In this document: one piece after another, positions 18,526 to 27,997 of the stretch
How the letters are laid out: the number at the start of each line of letters is the position of its first letter
How positions within the stretch are numbered: the stretch's first letter is position 1
Source: Nocardia cyriacigeorgica
GTDB lineage: Bacteria; Actinomycetota; Actinomycetes; Mycobacteriales; Mycobacteriaceae
Length of the DNA stretch: 64,000 bases
Assembly: GCF_010868145.1 (NCBI RefSeq)
Contig: NZ_JAAGUY010000004.1
Location: forward strand, 57,481-121,480
Direction: 5' to 3'
The notes under the pieces: model-generated
Databases searched by the model: none
What the model was told of the DNA's origin: nothing
Seen by the model: the letters and a program-made list of their open reading frames with translations, nothing else
Made by a program: the position numbers and the translations under genes

Positions 18526-19215
18526 GTGAACCCGTTCCTCGCCCTGCTCGACGCCAAACTGCATATCGCCGGCTCGGAGCTCCTGTGGCGAGAAATCGTC
18601 GGCAACGGGTTCGGGATGGCCTCGGCGATCGGCGGTATGCGGCGGCGGGTGTGGGCGTGGCCGATCGGTATCGCGGGTAACGCACTGCTGTTCACGGTGT
18701 TCGTCGGCGGCGTATTCAACACCCCGCAGCAGCTGAACATGGCCGGTCAGGCCGGGCGTCAGCTGATGTTCGTCGCGGTCAGCGCCTATGGCTGGTGGAG
18801 CTGGTACCGCTATGCGCGCGCCGAAACCGGGCTCGAGCATCGTGGCGTCGATCCGCGCTGGGCGACGGTGCGCGAGCGCTGGCTCCTCGTCGCCGCCATG
18901 GCGTTCGGCACCCTCGGCTTCGCGCAGGTCTTCGCATGGATCGGTTCCTACGGGCCATGGGCCGAGGCATGGATCTTCACCGGCTCGGTACTGGCCACCT
19001 ACGGGATGGCGCGCGGCTTGGCGGAGTTCTGGTTGATCTGGATCGGCGTCGACATCGTCGGCATCCCGCTGTTGGTTCGCGCCGGGTATTACCCGTCGGC
19101 GGTGCTATATCTTGTCTACGCCGGATTCGTGGCGTGGGGGTTCATGGTCTGGGTGCGGACACTGCGCGGCCCGGCCGTCCCGGAAATCACCGTCGAGACT
19201 GCCGCGCACCGCTGA
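18526..19215 (+). CDS. pnuC: Nicotinamide riboside/mononucleotide transporter PnuC
   Basis: 229 residues with about seven membrane segments. The PnuC hallmark EFWLIWIGVDIVGIPLL is clear near the C-terminus, and AYGWWSWYR supplies the other conserved aromatic stretch. PnuC lets NAD precursors into the cell by facilitated diffusion, trapped by phosphorylation inside. The start is GTG with GAGG immediately before it. No nadR or NAD riboswitch is seen nearby. Relationship to the XdhC-like gene 110 bases upstream is unclear. Confidence 0.88.
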   Translation: MNPFLALLDAKLHIAGSELLWREIVGNGFGMASAIGGMRRRVWAWPIGIAGNALLFTVFVGGVFNTPQQLNMAGQAGRQLMFVAVSAYGWWSWYRYARAETGLEHRGVDPRWATVRERWLLVAAMAFGTLGFAQVFAWIGSYGPWAEAWIFTGSVLATYGMARGLAEFWLIWIGVDIVGIPLLVRAGYYPSAVLYLVYAGFVAWGFMVWVRTLRGPAVPEITVETAAHR

Positions 19216-19329
19216 ATCGCGGTCACGCCGTCGGGCCATCGCACAATGCGCGCGGGGAAACTTCGGGACCGCTGATAAACCGGCCGGGAACCTACCCCTG
19301 AGGTTGCGCAACCCGCGTAGACGTGGACA

Positions 19330-20295
19330 GTGGGTGTCGTGATCCTCACCGTGACAATGAATCCCGCCTACGACATGACCTATCGGGTAGAAGAACTCGA
19401 ACGTGGTCGGGCGCACCGGGTGCGATCGGTCGAGCAACGGATCGGGGGCAAGGGAATCAACGTCACCAGGGTCCTGAACCAGCTCGGCAAATACGCACGC
19501 GCCACCGGTTTCGCCGACCACGCCTTCGCCGCCGCCGCCGAACTGGAGTTGCCGGTCGATTTCGTGCACGCCCTGCCCTGGGTGCGCAGAACCGTGGTGA
19601 TCAGCGAATCCGGTTCCGGCACCGCCACCGCGTTGTGGGAGCCGGGGGCGCGAATCACCAATCCCCATGCTGCCGAACAACTCGCCGTGCGCGTCGCCGG
19701 ACTGCTGCCCGATATCGCGGGCCTGGTGATCGCCGGATCCCTGCCCGGCGGCATCGATCCTGAACTACCCGCGCAGATCGCGCGCAGCGCACTCGACCAT
19801 GGCGTGCCCACCATCTGCGACCTCGACGGCGAGGCCATGCGCCTCGCCGCCCGACTGCCCGGTGTCGTGCTCACCCCCAACCGCGGTGAGCTGCGCCGAC
19901 TCACCGACTCCGACCCGCACACCCCCGCCGAAGTGGTCGAGTCGGTACGCCCATTGATCGACAGCGGCGTGGCGGCGGTGCTGGCGAAACGCGGCGCCGA
20001 GGGCATGGTCGCGGTGACAGCGGAAGGCGCCTGGTCGGCGGCGCTTCCCGAACCGCTGGCGGGCAATCCGACCGGCGCGGGCGATTCCGCGACCGCGGCC
20101 ATTATCGCGGCGCTGTCGACCCGCGGCACCCCGGATTGGACAGCGATCCTCACCGACGCGGTCGCAACGTCCGCCGCGGCCGTCGTCATTCCGGTCGCGG
20201 GTGAGATCGACCGCAGGTTGCGCAATCATCTGGCGCCAACGGTGCGCATCGAGGAGATCGCCGGGGACAATGCCGCTGCTGTCGCTGTGGAATAG
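19330..20295 (+). CDS. PfkB-family hexose kinase (1-phosphofructokinase type)
   Basis: 321 residues. It starts with ILTVTMNPAYD, characteristic of 1-phosphofructokinase/tagatose-6-phosphate kinase-type PfkB proteins; the GGKGINVTRVL substrate loop and the catalytic NPTGAGDSATAA motif are intact. It should phosphorylate a sugar phosphate. No PTS or sugar transporter is adjacent, so fructose-1-phosphate is only one option; PfkB proteins are broad. The start may be this GTG or GTG three codons later. It converges with ramB, 24 bases away. Confidence 0.85.
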   Translation: MGVVILTVTMNPAYDMTYRVEELERGRAHRVRSVEQRIGGKGINVTRVLNQLGKYARATGFADHAFAAAAELELPVDFVHALPWVRRTVVISESGSGTATALWEPGARITNPHAAEQLAVRVAGLLPDIAGLVIAGSLPGGIDPELPAQIARSALDHGVPTICDLDGEAMRLAARLPGVVLTPNRGELRRLTDSDPHTPAEVVESVRPLIDSGVAAVLAKRGAEGMVAVTAEGAWSAALPEPLAGNPTGAGDSATAAIIAALSTRGTPDWTAILTDAVATSAAAVVIPVAGEIDRRLRNHLAPTVRIEEIAGDNAAAVAVE

Positions 20296-20319
20296 GTTCT
20301 GCCACAGGGCAACTGATCG

Positions 20320-21726
20320 CTATTTGAGAACGTAAGGGGAGACCGAGCTTCGGTGCTCGCTGATATCGAGCACCTTGCCCAACGGGGGAAACGCGCGCTG
20401 GGGGCAATTGGTGCGTTCACAGACCCGGCAGCCTGCGCCGATGGGGGTGGCCTTGGCTTCGCCGAGATCGATACCGTCGGCATAGACCACACGTCCGGCA
20501 TGACGTAGTTCGCACCCGAGCCCGATGGCGAAGGTTTTGCTGGGCTGCCCGTAGGCCGTGGCACGGCGCTCGACGGTGCGTGCCACCCACAAGTACTTGC
20601 GACCGTCGGGCATCTGCGCGATCTGGGTCATGATCTTACCCGGATAAGCGAAGGTCTCGTACACATTCCACAGCGGGCAGGTGCCACCGCTGGATGAGAA
20701 GTGAAAACCGGTGGCGGACTGCCGTTTCGACATGTTCCCCGCGCGGTCCACCCGAACGAACGAGAACGGCACACCGCGCAGTTCCGGCCGTTGCAGCGTG
20801 GACAGCCGATGACAGATCGTCTCGTAACTCTGGGTGAAGAACGCGGAGAGCCGTTCGATGTCGTAGCGGAAATCCTCGGCGATGTCGTGAAAGTGCGTGT
20901 AGGGCAAGACCGTCGCCGCGGCGAAGTAGTTCGCCAGGCCGAGCATGGCCAGCTTCCTGGTGTCCTCGGCGGCGAAATTGCCTTCGTCGACCAGCTTCTC
21001 CAGTAGCGAACCGCATTCGAAGTAGGCGAGTTCGGCGGCGAGTTTGAATGTGCGCTGACCACCGGACAGATGTGGGGCGATCTCCAGCCGCATGTTGTCC
21101 GGATCGTAGCGGTGCAGCACACCGTCACCGAGATCGATGCGTTCGAGAATGCGCACACCGTGTGCCCGCAACATTCGCCCGATCTCACTGTTGACGTCAC
21201 CGCCGTGGAATCGGATTCGGTTGGCGAGTTCCTCGGCGGCAGTATCCAATTCGTGGATGTAATTCTGCCGCTGATAGAAGTAGTCGCGCACTTCCTCGTG
21301 CGGTTTGCTGATCGTCGCGCTGCCCGCTCCGTCGGCGAAACGGTCCTCGGTGGCGGCCGCCAGCTGGGCGCTGGTGTTGCGGTAGCGGCTGTGCATACTG
21401 ACCAGCGCACGAGCCATACTCGGATGCGCGGAAACGATTTCGGCGATCTCCTTGGCATCGGCCTCGATACCGAGTTCGGCGTCCATCACCACTTCTTGGA
21501 GTTCGGCGATGAGCCGGGTGTCGTCCTGAGACGAGAAGAAGGTGGCATCGACACCGAACACCTCGTTGATCCGCAGCAATACCGGGACGGTGAGCGGGCG
21601 CACGTCGTGTTCGATCTGATTGAGATAACTCGCCGAGATCTCCAGTTGCTGAGCGAGTGAGACCTGGCTGAGCCCGCGTTCGGTCCGCAGCTGACGAAGC
21701 CGCGCCCCGACGTAAGTCTTGGCCAT
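20320..21726 (-). CDS. ramB: RamB-type regulator of acetate/glyoxylate metabolism
   Basis: 468 residues. An N-terminal XRE helix-turn-helix (LRQLRTERGLSQVSLAQQLEISASYLNQIE) is followed by a long IrrE/ImmA-like peptidase-fold region and a C-terminal short-chain fatty acid regulator domain with a cysteine cluster (CRVCERTNCPQRAFPP). The overall match to RamB of Corynebacterium and M. tuberculosis is strong. It represses or activates aceA-type genes and its own promoter. A palindrome-like GTTTTCGCAAAC (21744-21755) lies 18 bases upstream of the start, a likely autoregulatory site. It shares its strand with aceA, which lies 5 kb away. Confidence 0.92.
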   Translation of the reverse strand: MAKTYVGARLRQLRTERGLSQVSLAQQLEISASYLNQIEHDVRPLTVPVLLRINEVFGVDATFFSSQDDTRLIAELQEVVMDAELGIEADAKEIAEIVSAHPSMARALVSMHSRYRNTSAQLAAATEDRFADGAGSATISKPHEEVRDYFYQRQNYIHELDTAAEELANRIRFHGGDVNSEIGRMLRAHGVRILERIDLGDGVLHRYDPDNMRLEIAPHLSGGQRTFKLAAELAYFECGSLLEKLVDEGNFAAEDTRKLAMLGLANYFAAATVLPYTHFHDIAEDFRYDIERLSAFFTQSYETICHRLSTLQRPELRGVPFSFVRVDRAGNMSKRQSATGFHFSSSGGTCPLWNVYETFAYPGKIMTQIAQMPDGRKYLWVARTVERRATAYGQPSKTFAIGLGCELRHAGRVVYADGIDLGEAKATPIGAGCRVCERTNCPQRAFPPLGKVLDISEHRSSVSPYVLK

Positions 21727-21743
21727 ATGTCCAGTTTATGGCT

Positions 21744-21755
21744 GTTTTCGCAAAC
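21744..21755. promoter_or_regulatory. Candidate RamB autoregulatory site
   Basis: GTTTTCGCAAAC, whose reverse complement contains TTTGCGA and TGCGAAA, the cores also present upstream of aceA. It lies in the 94-bp divergent region between ramB and ligB. Confidence 0.5.
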
Positions 21756-21820
21756 CTGCCAATAGCAGAATTAGCAGCGGGTTCGAGCGATATGTCACAC
21801 CGGCGGGTTACCGTCATCAG

Positions 21821-23386
21821 GTGCTGTTCACCGATGTCGTGCGAGCCTCGGAGACCGTCCGCGCCACGCGATCCCGGAAGACGAAGATCGCCGCCTTGGC
21901 CGAGCTGCTGAGCGCCGCCGATCCAGGTGAGCTCGCGGCCGTGGTCGCCTGGGTGTCGGGGGAATTGCGGCAGGGCCGCATCGGCACCGGCTGGCGTACC
22001 CTCACCGCGCTCGGTGAGACCGCAGCCGATACCCCCACCCTCACCGCGTCCGGGGTGGACACACTGCTCGACGAACTGGCCACCACCTCGGGGCCCGGCT
22101 CGGCGAACCGGCGCAAGGAGCTGCTGAGCAGCCTCTGGCGTTCAGCAACCGCCGATGAACAGGCGTTTCTCCTGCGGCTGCTCACCGGAGAGCTCCGCCA
22201 GGGTGCGCTCACGGCCGTCGTCACCGAGGCCGTCGCCCTGGCCGCCGACGTCCCGCTCGAACTGGTGCGCCGGGCCTACATGCTGTCCGGGAAACTGCCC
22301 GTCACCGCCATCGCGGCACTGACCGGCGGCGAAGCGGCGCTGCGCGAATTCCGGCTCGAGGTGGGCCGCCCGGTCCAGCCCATGCTCGCCTCCCCCGGCA
22401 CCGCGCTGGACGAAGCCCTCGCCGAATTCCACGGCGAGGTCAGCGTGGAACACAAACTCGACGGCGCCCGCATCCAAGTCCACCGCGACGGCTCCGACGT
22501 GTGGGTCTTCACCAGAACCCTGCGCGATATCACCGCCAACGTTCCCGAACTCGTCGAGCTGGTCGCGGGCCTGAACTGCACCAGCGTCGTCCTCGACGGC
22601 GAAACCCTTGCCCTCACCGACACCGGCCGGCCGCGGCCCTTCCAGGAGACGATGGCGCGGTTCGCCTCCGGTGAGCCCGGCCTGGCCGGCGTGGCGGCGC
22701 CACCCGCGGAGATCCGGCCCGTCCCTATGTCCACCCGCGAGCTGCTGCTGCACCCGTATTTCTTCGACTGCCTCCACCTCGACGGCCGCGATCTGCTGGA
22801 CGAGCCCCTACTCGAACGGCGCGCCGCGCTCACCAAGGTTGCCGGCGAACACAGCATTCCGGCATTGGTCCGCCCTGCCGCCGAGACTGCGGCGGAGTAT
22901 TTCGACGGTGCGCTGGCGGCAGGCCATGAGGGCGTCATGATCAAATCGCTCGACGCGCCGTACGCGGCGGGCCGCCGGGGACGCTCCTGGTTGAAGATCA
23001 AGCCCACCCACACCCTCGACCTGCTGGTGCTCGGCGCGGAATGGGGTTATGGCCGCCGCACCGGCTACCTGTCCAACCTCCACCTCGGCGCCCGCGACCC
23101 CGATTCCGGCGAACCCGTGATGGTCGGCAAAACCTTCAAAGGTCTCACCGATGCCCTATTGCACTGGCAGACCGCCGAATTCCCCCGCTACGAACGCCAC
23201 CGCGACCAGCACACCGTCTACCTCTGGCCGAAACTGGTCGTCGAAATCGCCCTCGACGGTGTCCAGACCAGCACCCGCTACCCCGGCGGCGTCGCCCTGC
23301 GCTTCGCTCGCGTCGTCCGCTACCGCCCCGACAAAGACCCCGACCAAGCCGACACCATCACCACAGTCCGCGCCCTCCTTCCATGA
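21821..23386 (+). CDS. ligB: ATP-dependent DNA ligase (LigB type)
   Basis: 521 residues from GTG 21821. The N-terminal ligase domain (about 1-170) is followed by the adenylation domain with the nucleotide-binding lysine in EHKLDGAR, then motifs DGE, EGVMIK and WLKIKP, and a C-terminal OB fold. The N-terminus (MLFTDVVRASETV) resembles mycobacterial LigB. It seals nicks using ATP and is usually dispensable beside the NAD-dependent LigA. The in-frame extension upstream runs into the ramB promoter and is not protein-like. Divergent from ramB. Confidence 0.92.
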   Translation: MLFTDVVRASETVRATRSRKTKIAALAELLSAADPGELAAVVAWVSGELRQGRIGTGWRTLTALGETAADTPTLTASGVDTLLDELATTSGPGSANRRKELLSSLWRSATADEQAFLLRLLTGELRQGALTAVVTEAVALAADVPLELVRRAYMLSGKLPVTAIAALTGGEAALREFRLEVGRPVQPMLASPGTALDEALAEFHGEVSVEHKLDGARIQVHRDGSDVWVFTRTLRDITANVPELVELVAGLNCTSVVLDGETLALTDTGRPRPFQETMARFASGEPGLAGVAAPPAEIRPVPMSTRELLLHPYFFDCLHLDGRDLLDEPLLERRAALTKVAGEHSIPALVRPAAETAAEYFDGALAAGHEGVMIKSLDAPYAAGRRGRSWLKIKPTHTLDLLVLGAEWGYGRRTGYLSNLHLGARDPDSGEPVMVGKTFKGLTDALLHWQTAEFPRYERHRDQHTVYLWPKLVVEIALDGVQTSTRYPGGVALRFARVVRYRPDKDPDQADTITTVRALLP

Positions 23387-23434
23387 ACGGCCGCCGAGGG
23401 ACTCTCGCGATATGTCTCGCCGGGTGCCACTCGA

Positions 23435-23713
23435 TCAGGGCTCGGGCCAGGTGGGTGGGTCCAGGCGGGATTGGATGCGAGCCACGTCCGTTTCGGAGGG
23501 CATCTCGTTGGTGATCTTGGTGATCAAGACCTGGATGTCGATCCGGTCGGGGTGGTCGCCCGAACGTAGCAGCTCGGTGGCGATCTGACGCACTTCCTCG
23601 TCGGAGAGGCGACGGCGCAGCAGGGCCAGCAGCGGAATGTAGTCCGACTCCGGGACACCCTCTGGATAGCCGGCGCGCAGCCAGTCGATGATGGCGTTCA
23701 GGAAGGGAGGCAT
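23435..23713 (-). CDS. DUF3349 family protein (second of a tandem pair)
   Basis: 92 residues, starting MPPFLNAIIDWLRAGYPEGVP. The IIxWLRAGYPxGVPxxDYxPLLALL block is the DUF3349 signature and is shared with the gene directly upstream, so the two are tandem paralogues. The C-terminal half carries another conserved segment (IQVLITKITNEMPSETDVARI). It is small, soluble and all-helical by appearance. The start at 23713 lies seven bases after the upstream stop. In M. tuberculosis a DUF3349 gene also follows pitA and a small membrane protein (from memory). Function unknown. Confidence 0.85.
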   Translation of the reverse strand: MPPFLNAIIDWLRAGYPEGVPESDYIPLLALLRRRLSDEEVRQIATELLRSGDHPDRIDIQVLITKITNEMPSETDVARIQSRLDPPTWPEP

Positions 23714-23720
23714 CTCGACA

Positions 23721-24065
23721 TCAATCGGAGTCCGTGAGTGGTTCGGCCAGGGGCCAGCCACCGGCCGCCAGATGCGACGCGACGCGCGAGATATCGTCCG
23801 TCGCGGGCTGTTCCTTGGCGATCCGGGCGATCGCGTCTTCGATATCGGCGAGGGTGATCTCGCGCTCCGGATTCTCGCGCGCCAGTTCCTCCGCGACGGC
23901 GGCCACCTCGTAGTCGGTCAGGTGCCGGTGCAGGACCGCGAACAGCGCGACGTAGTCGGAGCGGGGCACACCCTGCGGGTAACCCGCGCGCAGCCAGCTG
24001 ATGATCCGGCCGAGCAGCTTCGGCCGCACCGGTCCAGGCTGGGTGAGGTTGGTCGAATCGGTCAC
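23721..24065 (-). CDS. DUF3349 family protein (first of a tandem pair)
   Basis: 114 residues from GTG 24065, with AAGGG six bases upstream. The core IISWLRAGYPQGVPRSDYVALFAVL matches the DUF3349 signature and closely parallels the downstream gene. The C-terminus (ITLADIEDAIARIAKEQPATDDISRV) is the second conserved block. It lies ten bases after the small membrane protein gene and so belongs to the pitA operon. Role unknown; the constant link to PitA suggests something in phosphate uptake or its control. Confidence 0.85.
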   Translation of the reverse strand: MTDSTNLTQPGPVRPKLLGRIISWLRAGYPQGVPRSDYVALFAVLHRHLTDYEVAAVAEELARENPEREITLADIEDAIARIAKEQPATDDISRVASHLAAGGWPLAEPLTDSD

Positions 24066-24075
24066 TACACGCCCT

Positions 24076-24357
24076 TCAGGACTCGCCGAACAGATGGATG
24101 CCGAACCGTGCGGCGAGGAACGCCTTCGCCGTATAGAGGACACCAGTCACCACTGCGGCGATCACCAACCCAAGGCATACCAGAGCACCGGCCAGTGCCG
24201 GATAGTTGCGCTGGACGACGCCACCGTCGGTGCGGTTTTCCGACGCCGTCCAGAACCGGACCCCGAAGGCGAAGATCATCGGCAGGCCCGCGCCGAACAC
24301 CAGGCCGGCCGCGACCACCTTCCACAGCGAGTTCAGATTCGTGACAAGGGTGTGCAC
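24076..24357 (-). CDS. Small two-helix membrane protein linked to PitA
   Basis: 93 residues from GTG 24357 with AGGAG four bases upstream. Two membrane segments are clear (about 11-31 and 50-72), with a short extracytoplasmic or cytoplasmic loop bearing VRFWTASENRTDGG. It starts seven bases after the pitA stop. M. tuberculosis has an equivalent gene between pitA and DUF3349. It may be a PitA subunit or regulator; that is inference from position alone. Confidence 0.8.
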   Translation of the reverse strand: MHTLVTNLNSLWKVVAAGLVFGAGLPMIFAFGVRFWTASENRTDGGVVQRNYPALAGALVCLGLVIAAVVTGVLYTAKAFLAARFGIHLFGES

Positions 24358-24364
24358 TGTTCTC

Positions 24365-25606
24365 CTAAACCTGTGCCGAGCGATTGTGTCCGGCGTCCGG
24401 GCCGGGTGAGGCACTGTGGTGCACATCGTCGACGATCTCGGTCTGCACAGCTCCGACTTCACCACCGGGACCGTCACCAGGCCACTCGTTGACATTGCTG
24501 GTGTCGACGGGGTTGCGTCGCGACCGCAGGTAGATCAGTCCGGCGAGCCCGATCAGCAGCGCGAACACGACGAGCACGCCGGGCAGTCCACCGATGAAGT
24601 GGGCGATGGCCCAGCAGACGGCGCCCATGATGCCGGCGGCGGGCAGCGTAAGCAGCCAGGCCACGACCATCCGGCCCATCACACCCCAGCGCACCTCGGC
24701 ACCTTTGCCGAGGCCGGTGCCGAGAATGGAGCCGGTGGCGGTCTGGGTGGTCGATAGCGGCAGACCGAAATGCGCCGAGGTCAGGATGATCGCCGCGGAA
24801 GACGACTCGGCGGCGAGGCCCTGCGGTGAATCGATTTCCACCAGCCCTTTGCCAAGGGTCCGGATGATGCGCCATCCGCCGAGGTAGGTGCCTGCCGCGA
24901 TGGCGACCGCACACGCCGCCATCACCCACAGCGGCATTTCGTCGTCTTGGGTGAGGCTGCCGTGCGCGACCAGCGCGAGGAAGATGACGCCCATCGTCTT
25001 CTGCGCGTCGTTGGTGCCATGTGCCAGTGACACCAGCGACGCCGAACCGACCTGGCCCCACCGGAAACCCTCGTTGACCTTGCTGCCTTCGGCGCCGCGG
25101 GTGATCCGATAGACCAGCCAGGTTCCGGTCGCCGAGACCAGTGCCGCGATGATCGGCGCGAGTACCGCAGGGATCACGATCTTGGCGAGCACGCCGTTGG
25201 AGCCGTCGGCCCAGATGACGCCGCTCCAGCCGAGGGCGGCAAGCGTGGCACCGATGAGTCCGCCGAACAGGGCGTGCGAGGAACTGGAGGGCAGGCCGAA
25301 CAACCAGGTCAGCAGGTTCCACAGGATGCCGCCGACCAGGCCGGCGAATACGATGATCAACAGGTCGTGCCCGGACACCGCGTCGAGTTGCACGATTCCT
25401 TTGGCCACTGTCGCCGCAACCGCCACCGACAGGAACGCACCGATCAGGTTCAGCACCGCCGAGAGCGCGACCGCGATCCGCGGGCGCAATGCACCGGTCG
25501 CGATGGAGGTCGCCATTGCGTTAGCGGTGTCGTGGAAGCCATTAGTGAAATCGAATACGAGTGCCGTGACGATGACGATGAGCAGAACCAGCAATTCAAC
25601 GGTCAC
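24365..25606 (-). CDS. pitA: Low-affinity inorganic phosphate transporter
   Basis: 413 residues with about ten membrane helices in two related halves. The phosphate permease signatures FTNGFHDTANAMATSI (N-terminal half) and SLAHGTNDAQKTMGVI (C-terminal half) are both intact. It imports metal-phosphate with protons. The C-terminal about 50 residues form an acidic, Pro/Gly-rich cytoplasmic tail. It heads an operon with the small membrane protein and two DUF3349 genes. An inverted repeat (25621-25653) sits just upstream of the start. Confidence 0.93.
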   Translation of the reverse strand: MTVELLVLLIVIVTALVFDFTNGFHDTANAMATSIATGALRPRIAVALSAVLNLIGAFLSVAVAATVAKGIVQLDAVSGHDLLIIVFAGLVGGILWNLLTWLFGLPSSSSHALFGGLIGATLAALGWSGVIWADGSNGVLAKIVIPAVLAPIIAALVSATGTWLVYRITRGAEGSKVNEGFRWGQVGSASLVSLAHGTNDAQKTMGVIFLALVAHGSLTQDDEMPLWVMAACAVAIAAGTYLGGWRIIRTLGKGLVEIDSPQGLAAESSSAAIILTSAHFGLPLSTTQTATGSILGTGLGKGAEVRWGVMGRMVVAWLLTLPAAGIMGAVCWAIAHFIGGLPGVLVVFALLIGLAGLIYLRSRRNPVDTSNVNEWPGDGPGGEVGAVQTEIVDDVHHSASPGPDAGHNRSAQV

Positions 25607-25620
25607 GCCGTCCAGTGTGC

Positions 25621-25653
25621 GGTATCCGTTTTGACGATTTTCATACGGATGCC
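25621..25653. promoter_or_regulatory. Inverted repeat upstream of pitA
   Basis: GGTATCCGT (25621-25629) and ACGGATGCC (25645-25653) match 8 of 9 as an inverted repeat with a 15-base spacer, 15 bases upstream of the pitA start. The local sequence is A/T-rich, as in promoters. The regulator is unknown. Confidence 0.4.
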
Positions 25654-25817
25654 AAATCGCGGCCTTGTCGTGTTCATCTAAGATTGCTGCACCTCGGCCA
25701 CGGGCAACCCGACCGGGTGTCTACGTTCGGGCAGGACTCAGCATTCGGCGCGACGGGGCAACCGAGGCCGTCCGGCGCCGAGCACGGTGGCGAAACTGCC
25801 GGCCGACTACCGCTGTC

Positions 25818-27644
25818 TCAGAACGCCGCCTCGTCCAGCGCCATGATGTCGGTGTCCAGCGACCCGATCACGTTCTTGACCGCCGTCAGCGTGGGCAGCA
25901 CGTTCCTGGCGAAGAACGTTGCGACCGCGACCTTCCCCGCGTAGAAGACGCGATCCTTCGCACCGACCTCACCGGAGAGAGCGGCCGCAGCGATTTCGGC
26001 CTGGACCAGTAGACGCCAGCCGATCAGCAGGTCGCCGACGGCCAGCAGGAAGCGCACCGAGCCGAGACCGACCTTGTAGATCTCGGCCGGTTCCTGCTGC
26101 GAACTCATCAGGTAGCCGGTGAGGGTCGCGGCCATGGCCTGGACGTCGGCGAGCGCGGTGCGCAGCAGCTCACGTTCGGTATCGAAGCGGCCGCTCTTCG
26201 CGTCGAGATAGGCACTGATCTGGCCGGTGAGGTGGCCGATGGCCACACCCTTGTCCCGGACGATCTTGCGGAAGAAGAAGTCCTGCGCCTGGATGGCAGT
26301 GGTGCCCTCGTACAGCGAGTCGATCTTCGCGTCGCGAATGTACTGCTCGATCGGGTAGTCCTGCAGATAGCCCGAACCACCGAAGGTCTGCAACGATTCG
26401 GTCAGGTACTGGTAGGCCCGCTCGGAACCGACACCCTTGACGATCGGCAGCAGCAGATCGTCCACACGATGGGCCAGGTCTTCATCGGCGCCGGAGACCA
26501 GTTGCGCCACATCGGCATTCTGATGTGCGGCCGTGTAGAGGTACACCGCGCGCAAGCCCTCGGCGTACGCCTTCTGCATCATCAGCGAACGCCGCACGTC
26601 CGGATGGTGGGTGATCGGGACGCGCGGCGCGGTCTTGTCGGTCATCTGGGTCAGGTCCGCGCCCTGCACTCGGTCCTTGGCGTAGGCCAGCGCGTTCAGA
26701 TAACCGGTCGACAAGGTTCCGCTGGACTTGACGCCGACCATCATCCGCGCGTTCTCGATGACCTGGAACATCTGTGCGATACCGTCGTGCACCTCGCCGA
26801 CCAGCCAGCCGACCGCGGGTACGTCGCCGCCGAAGGTCACCTCACAGGTGGGCGAGGATTTCAGGCCCATCTTGTGTTCGAGGTTGGTGACGTAGGCGCC
26901 GTTGCGGCCGCCGATCTCCAGCGTTTCGGGATCGAAGAGATACTTCGGCACGTAGAACAGCGATAGTCCCTTGGTTCCCGGTCCCGCGCCCTCCGGCCGC
27001 GCGAGCACCAGGTGGAAGACGTTCTCCGAGACGTCGCCGACGTCACCGCCGGAGATGAACCGCTTCACGCCCTCGATATGCCAGGTCCCATCGGGCTGTT
27101 CGATCGCCTTGGTACGCCCGGCGCCGACATCGGATCCGGCGTCGGGCTCGGTCAGCACCATGGTGCCCTGCCAGCCCTTGTCGTATCCACGGGTCGCCCA
27201 GTGTTGCTGCTGTTCGGTGCCGATGTTGTAGAGCACCGCAGCCATCACCGGGCCCATGTTGAAGAACGAGGCCGACGGGTTCGCGCAGGTGATCATCTCG
27301 TTGACCGCCCACACCAGCGCTGACGGCGCGGGAGTACCACCCATCCCCTCGGGTAGGCCGAGCCTGCTCCAATCGGCCTCGCGCACCGTCTCCAGTGTCT
27401 GCCGCAGCGCGTCGGGCACCGTGACGCTGTGGTCCGCGGCGTCGAACCCCACCGGGTCCCGGTCGGCGGCCGCGAACGATTCGGCTACCGGCCCCTCCGC
27501 CAGGCGTTTGACCTCGGCCAGGATCTCGCGGACGGTGTCGGAGTCCAGGTCGCCGTAGGCCCCGGTGTCGAGCAGTTTGTCCAGGCCGAATACCTCGAAC
27601 AGGTTGAACTCGATATCGCGCAGGTTCGCCTTGTAATGCCCCAC
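25818..27644 (-). CDS. fadE5: Acyl-CoA dehydrogenase, FadE5 type
   Basis: 608 residues. This is the long form of acyl-CoA dehydrogenase: an N-terminal extension ([20 protein letters not shown]), the flavin domain core with [14 protein letters not shown], the C-terminal helical domain with the catalytic-region segment [15 protein letters not shown], and an extra C-terminal helical domain. The match to mycobacterial FadE5 is close. It oxidises saturated acyl-CoA with FAD in beta-oxidation. It appears monocistronic, about 170 bases from pitA's promoter region. It adds to the fatty-acid theme of aceA, fadB2 and the lipases. Confidence 0.92.
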   Translation of the reverse strand: MGHYKANLRDIEFNLFEVFGLDKLLDTGAYGDLDSDTVREILAEVKRLAEGPVAESFAAADRDPVGFDAADHSVTVPDALRQTLETVREADWSRLGLPEGMGGTPAPSALVWAVNEMITCANPSASFFNMGPVMAAVLYNIGTEQQQHWATRGYDKGWQGTMVLTEPDAGSDVGAGRTKAIEQPDGTWHIEGVKRFISGGDVGDVSENVFHLVLARPEGAGPGTKGLSLFYVPKYLFDPETLEIGGRNGAYVTNLEHKMGLKSSPTCEVTFGGDVPAVGWLVGEVHDGIAQMFQVIENARMMVGVKSSGTLSTGYLNALAYAKDRVQGADLTQMTDKTAPRVPITHHPDVRRSLMMQKAYAEGLRAVYLYTAAHQNADVAQLVSGADEDLAHRVDDLLLPIVKGVGSERAYQYLTESLQTFGGSGYLQDYPIEQYIRDAKIDSLYEGTTAIQAQDFFFRKIVRDKGVAIGHLTGQISAYLDAKSGRFDTERELLRTALADVQAMAATLTGYLMSSQQEPAEIYKVGLGSVRFLLAVGDLLIGWRLLVQAEIAAAALSGEVGAKDRVFYAGKVAVATFFARNVLPTLTAVKNVIGSLDTDIMALDEAAF

Positions 27645-27997
27645 CGCGTCCTCCTCGACTCACCGCCCCGGTCGTCCGACCGTGAAGGGTTCCGGCTGCT
27701 GACAACTACGAATCGAAGCTTTCCGCACCCCTGAGAGCTACGCAACCGTAGGCGCGGGCGACCTCACGGCACCTCCCCGAGCCGCTGTGCGCAAGGTTTC
27801 ACCTCACGGCAACGCACGAAACGGACTCGTCATCGAGAGATATTCCGGCGCAACAACTTCTGTCTAACGTTCCGCAGCACGGATACAGGCTCTGTATACA
27901 ACCCGGTCGACAGCTGTGACCGGCGCGAACGGGCAGGTATTCGGTGCGGCGCCCGCGGGTGCCGCCGCCACAACTGATGAGTGAGAAGGGTTCGCCC
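27645..27997. other. 353-base divergent control region, fadE5 / urt operon
   Basis: No gene is supported. It separates the divergent fadE5 and urtA starts and should hold both promoters. The urt-proximal part is less GC-rich and contains ATACAG-gct-CTGTAT (27883-27897) and an upstream CTGTC half-site (27879 region and leftward). Confidence 0.5.
27883..27897. promoter_or_regulatory. Candidate operator for the urt operon
   Basis: ATACAG-gct-CTGTAT is a perfect 6-bp inverted repeat with a 3-base spacer, overlapped by the 8-bp palindrome TGTATACA (27893-27900). It lies about 100 bases upstream of urtA. Nitrogen control by an AmtR- or GlnR-type regulator, or by the GntR at the operon's end, is possible. 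Confidence 0.4.
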
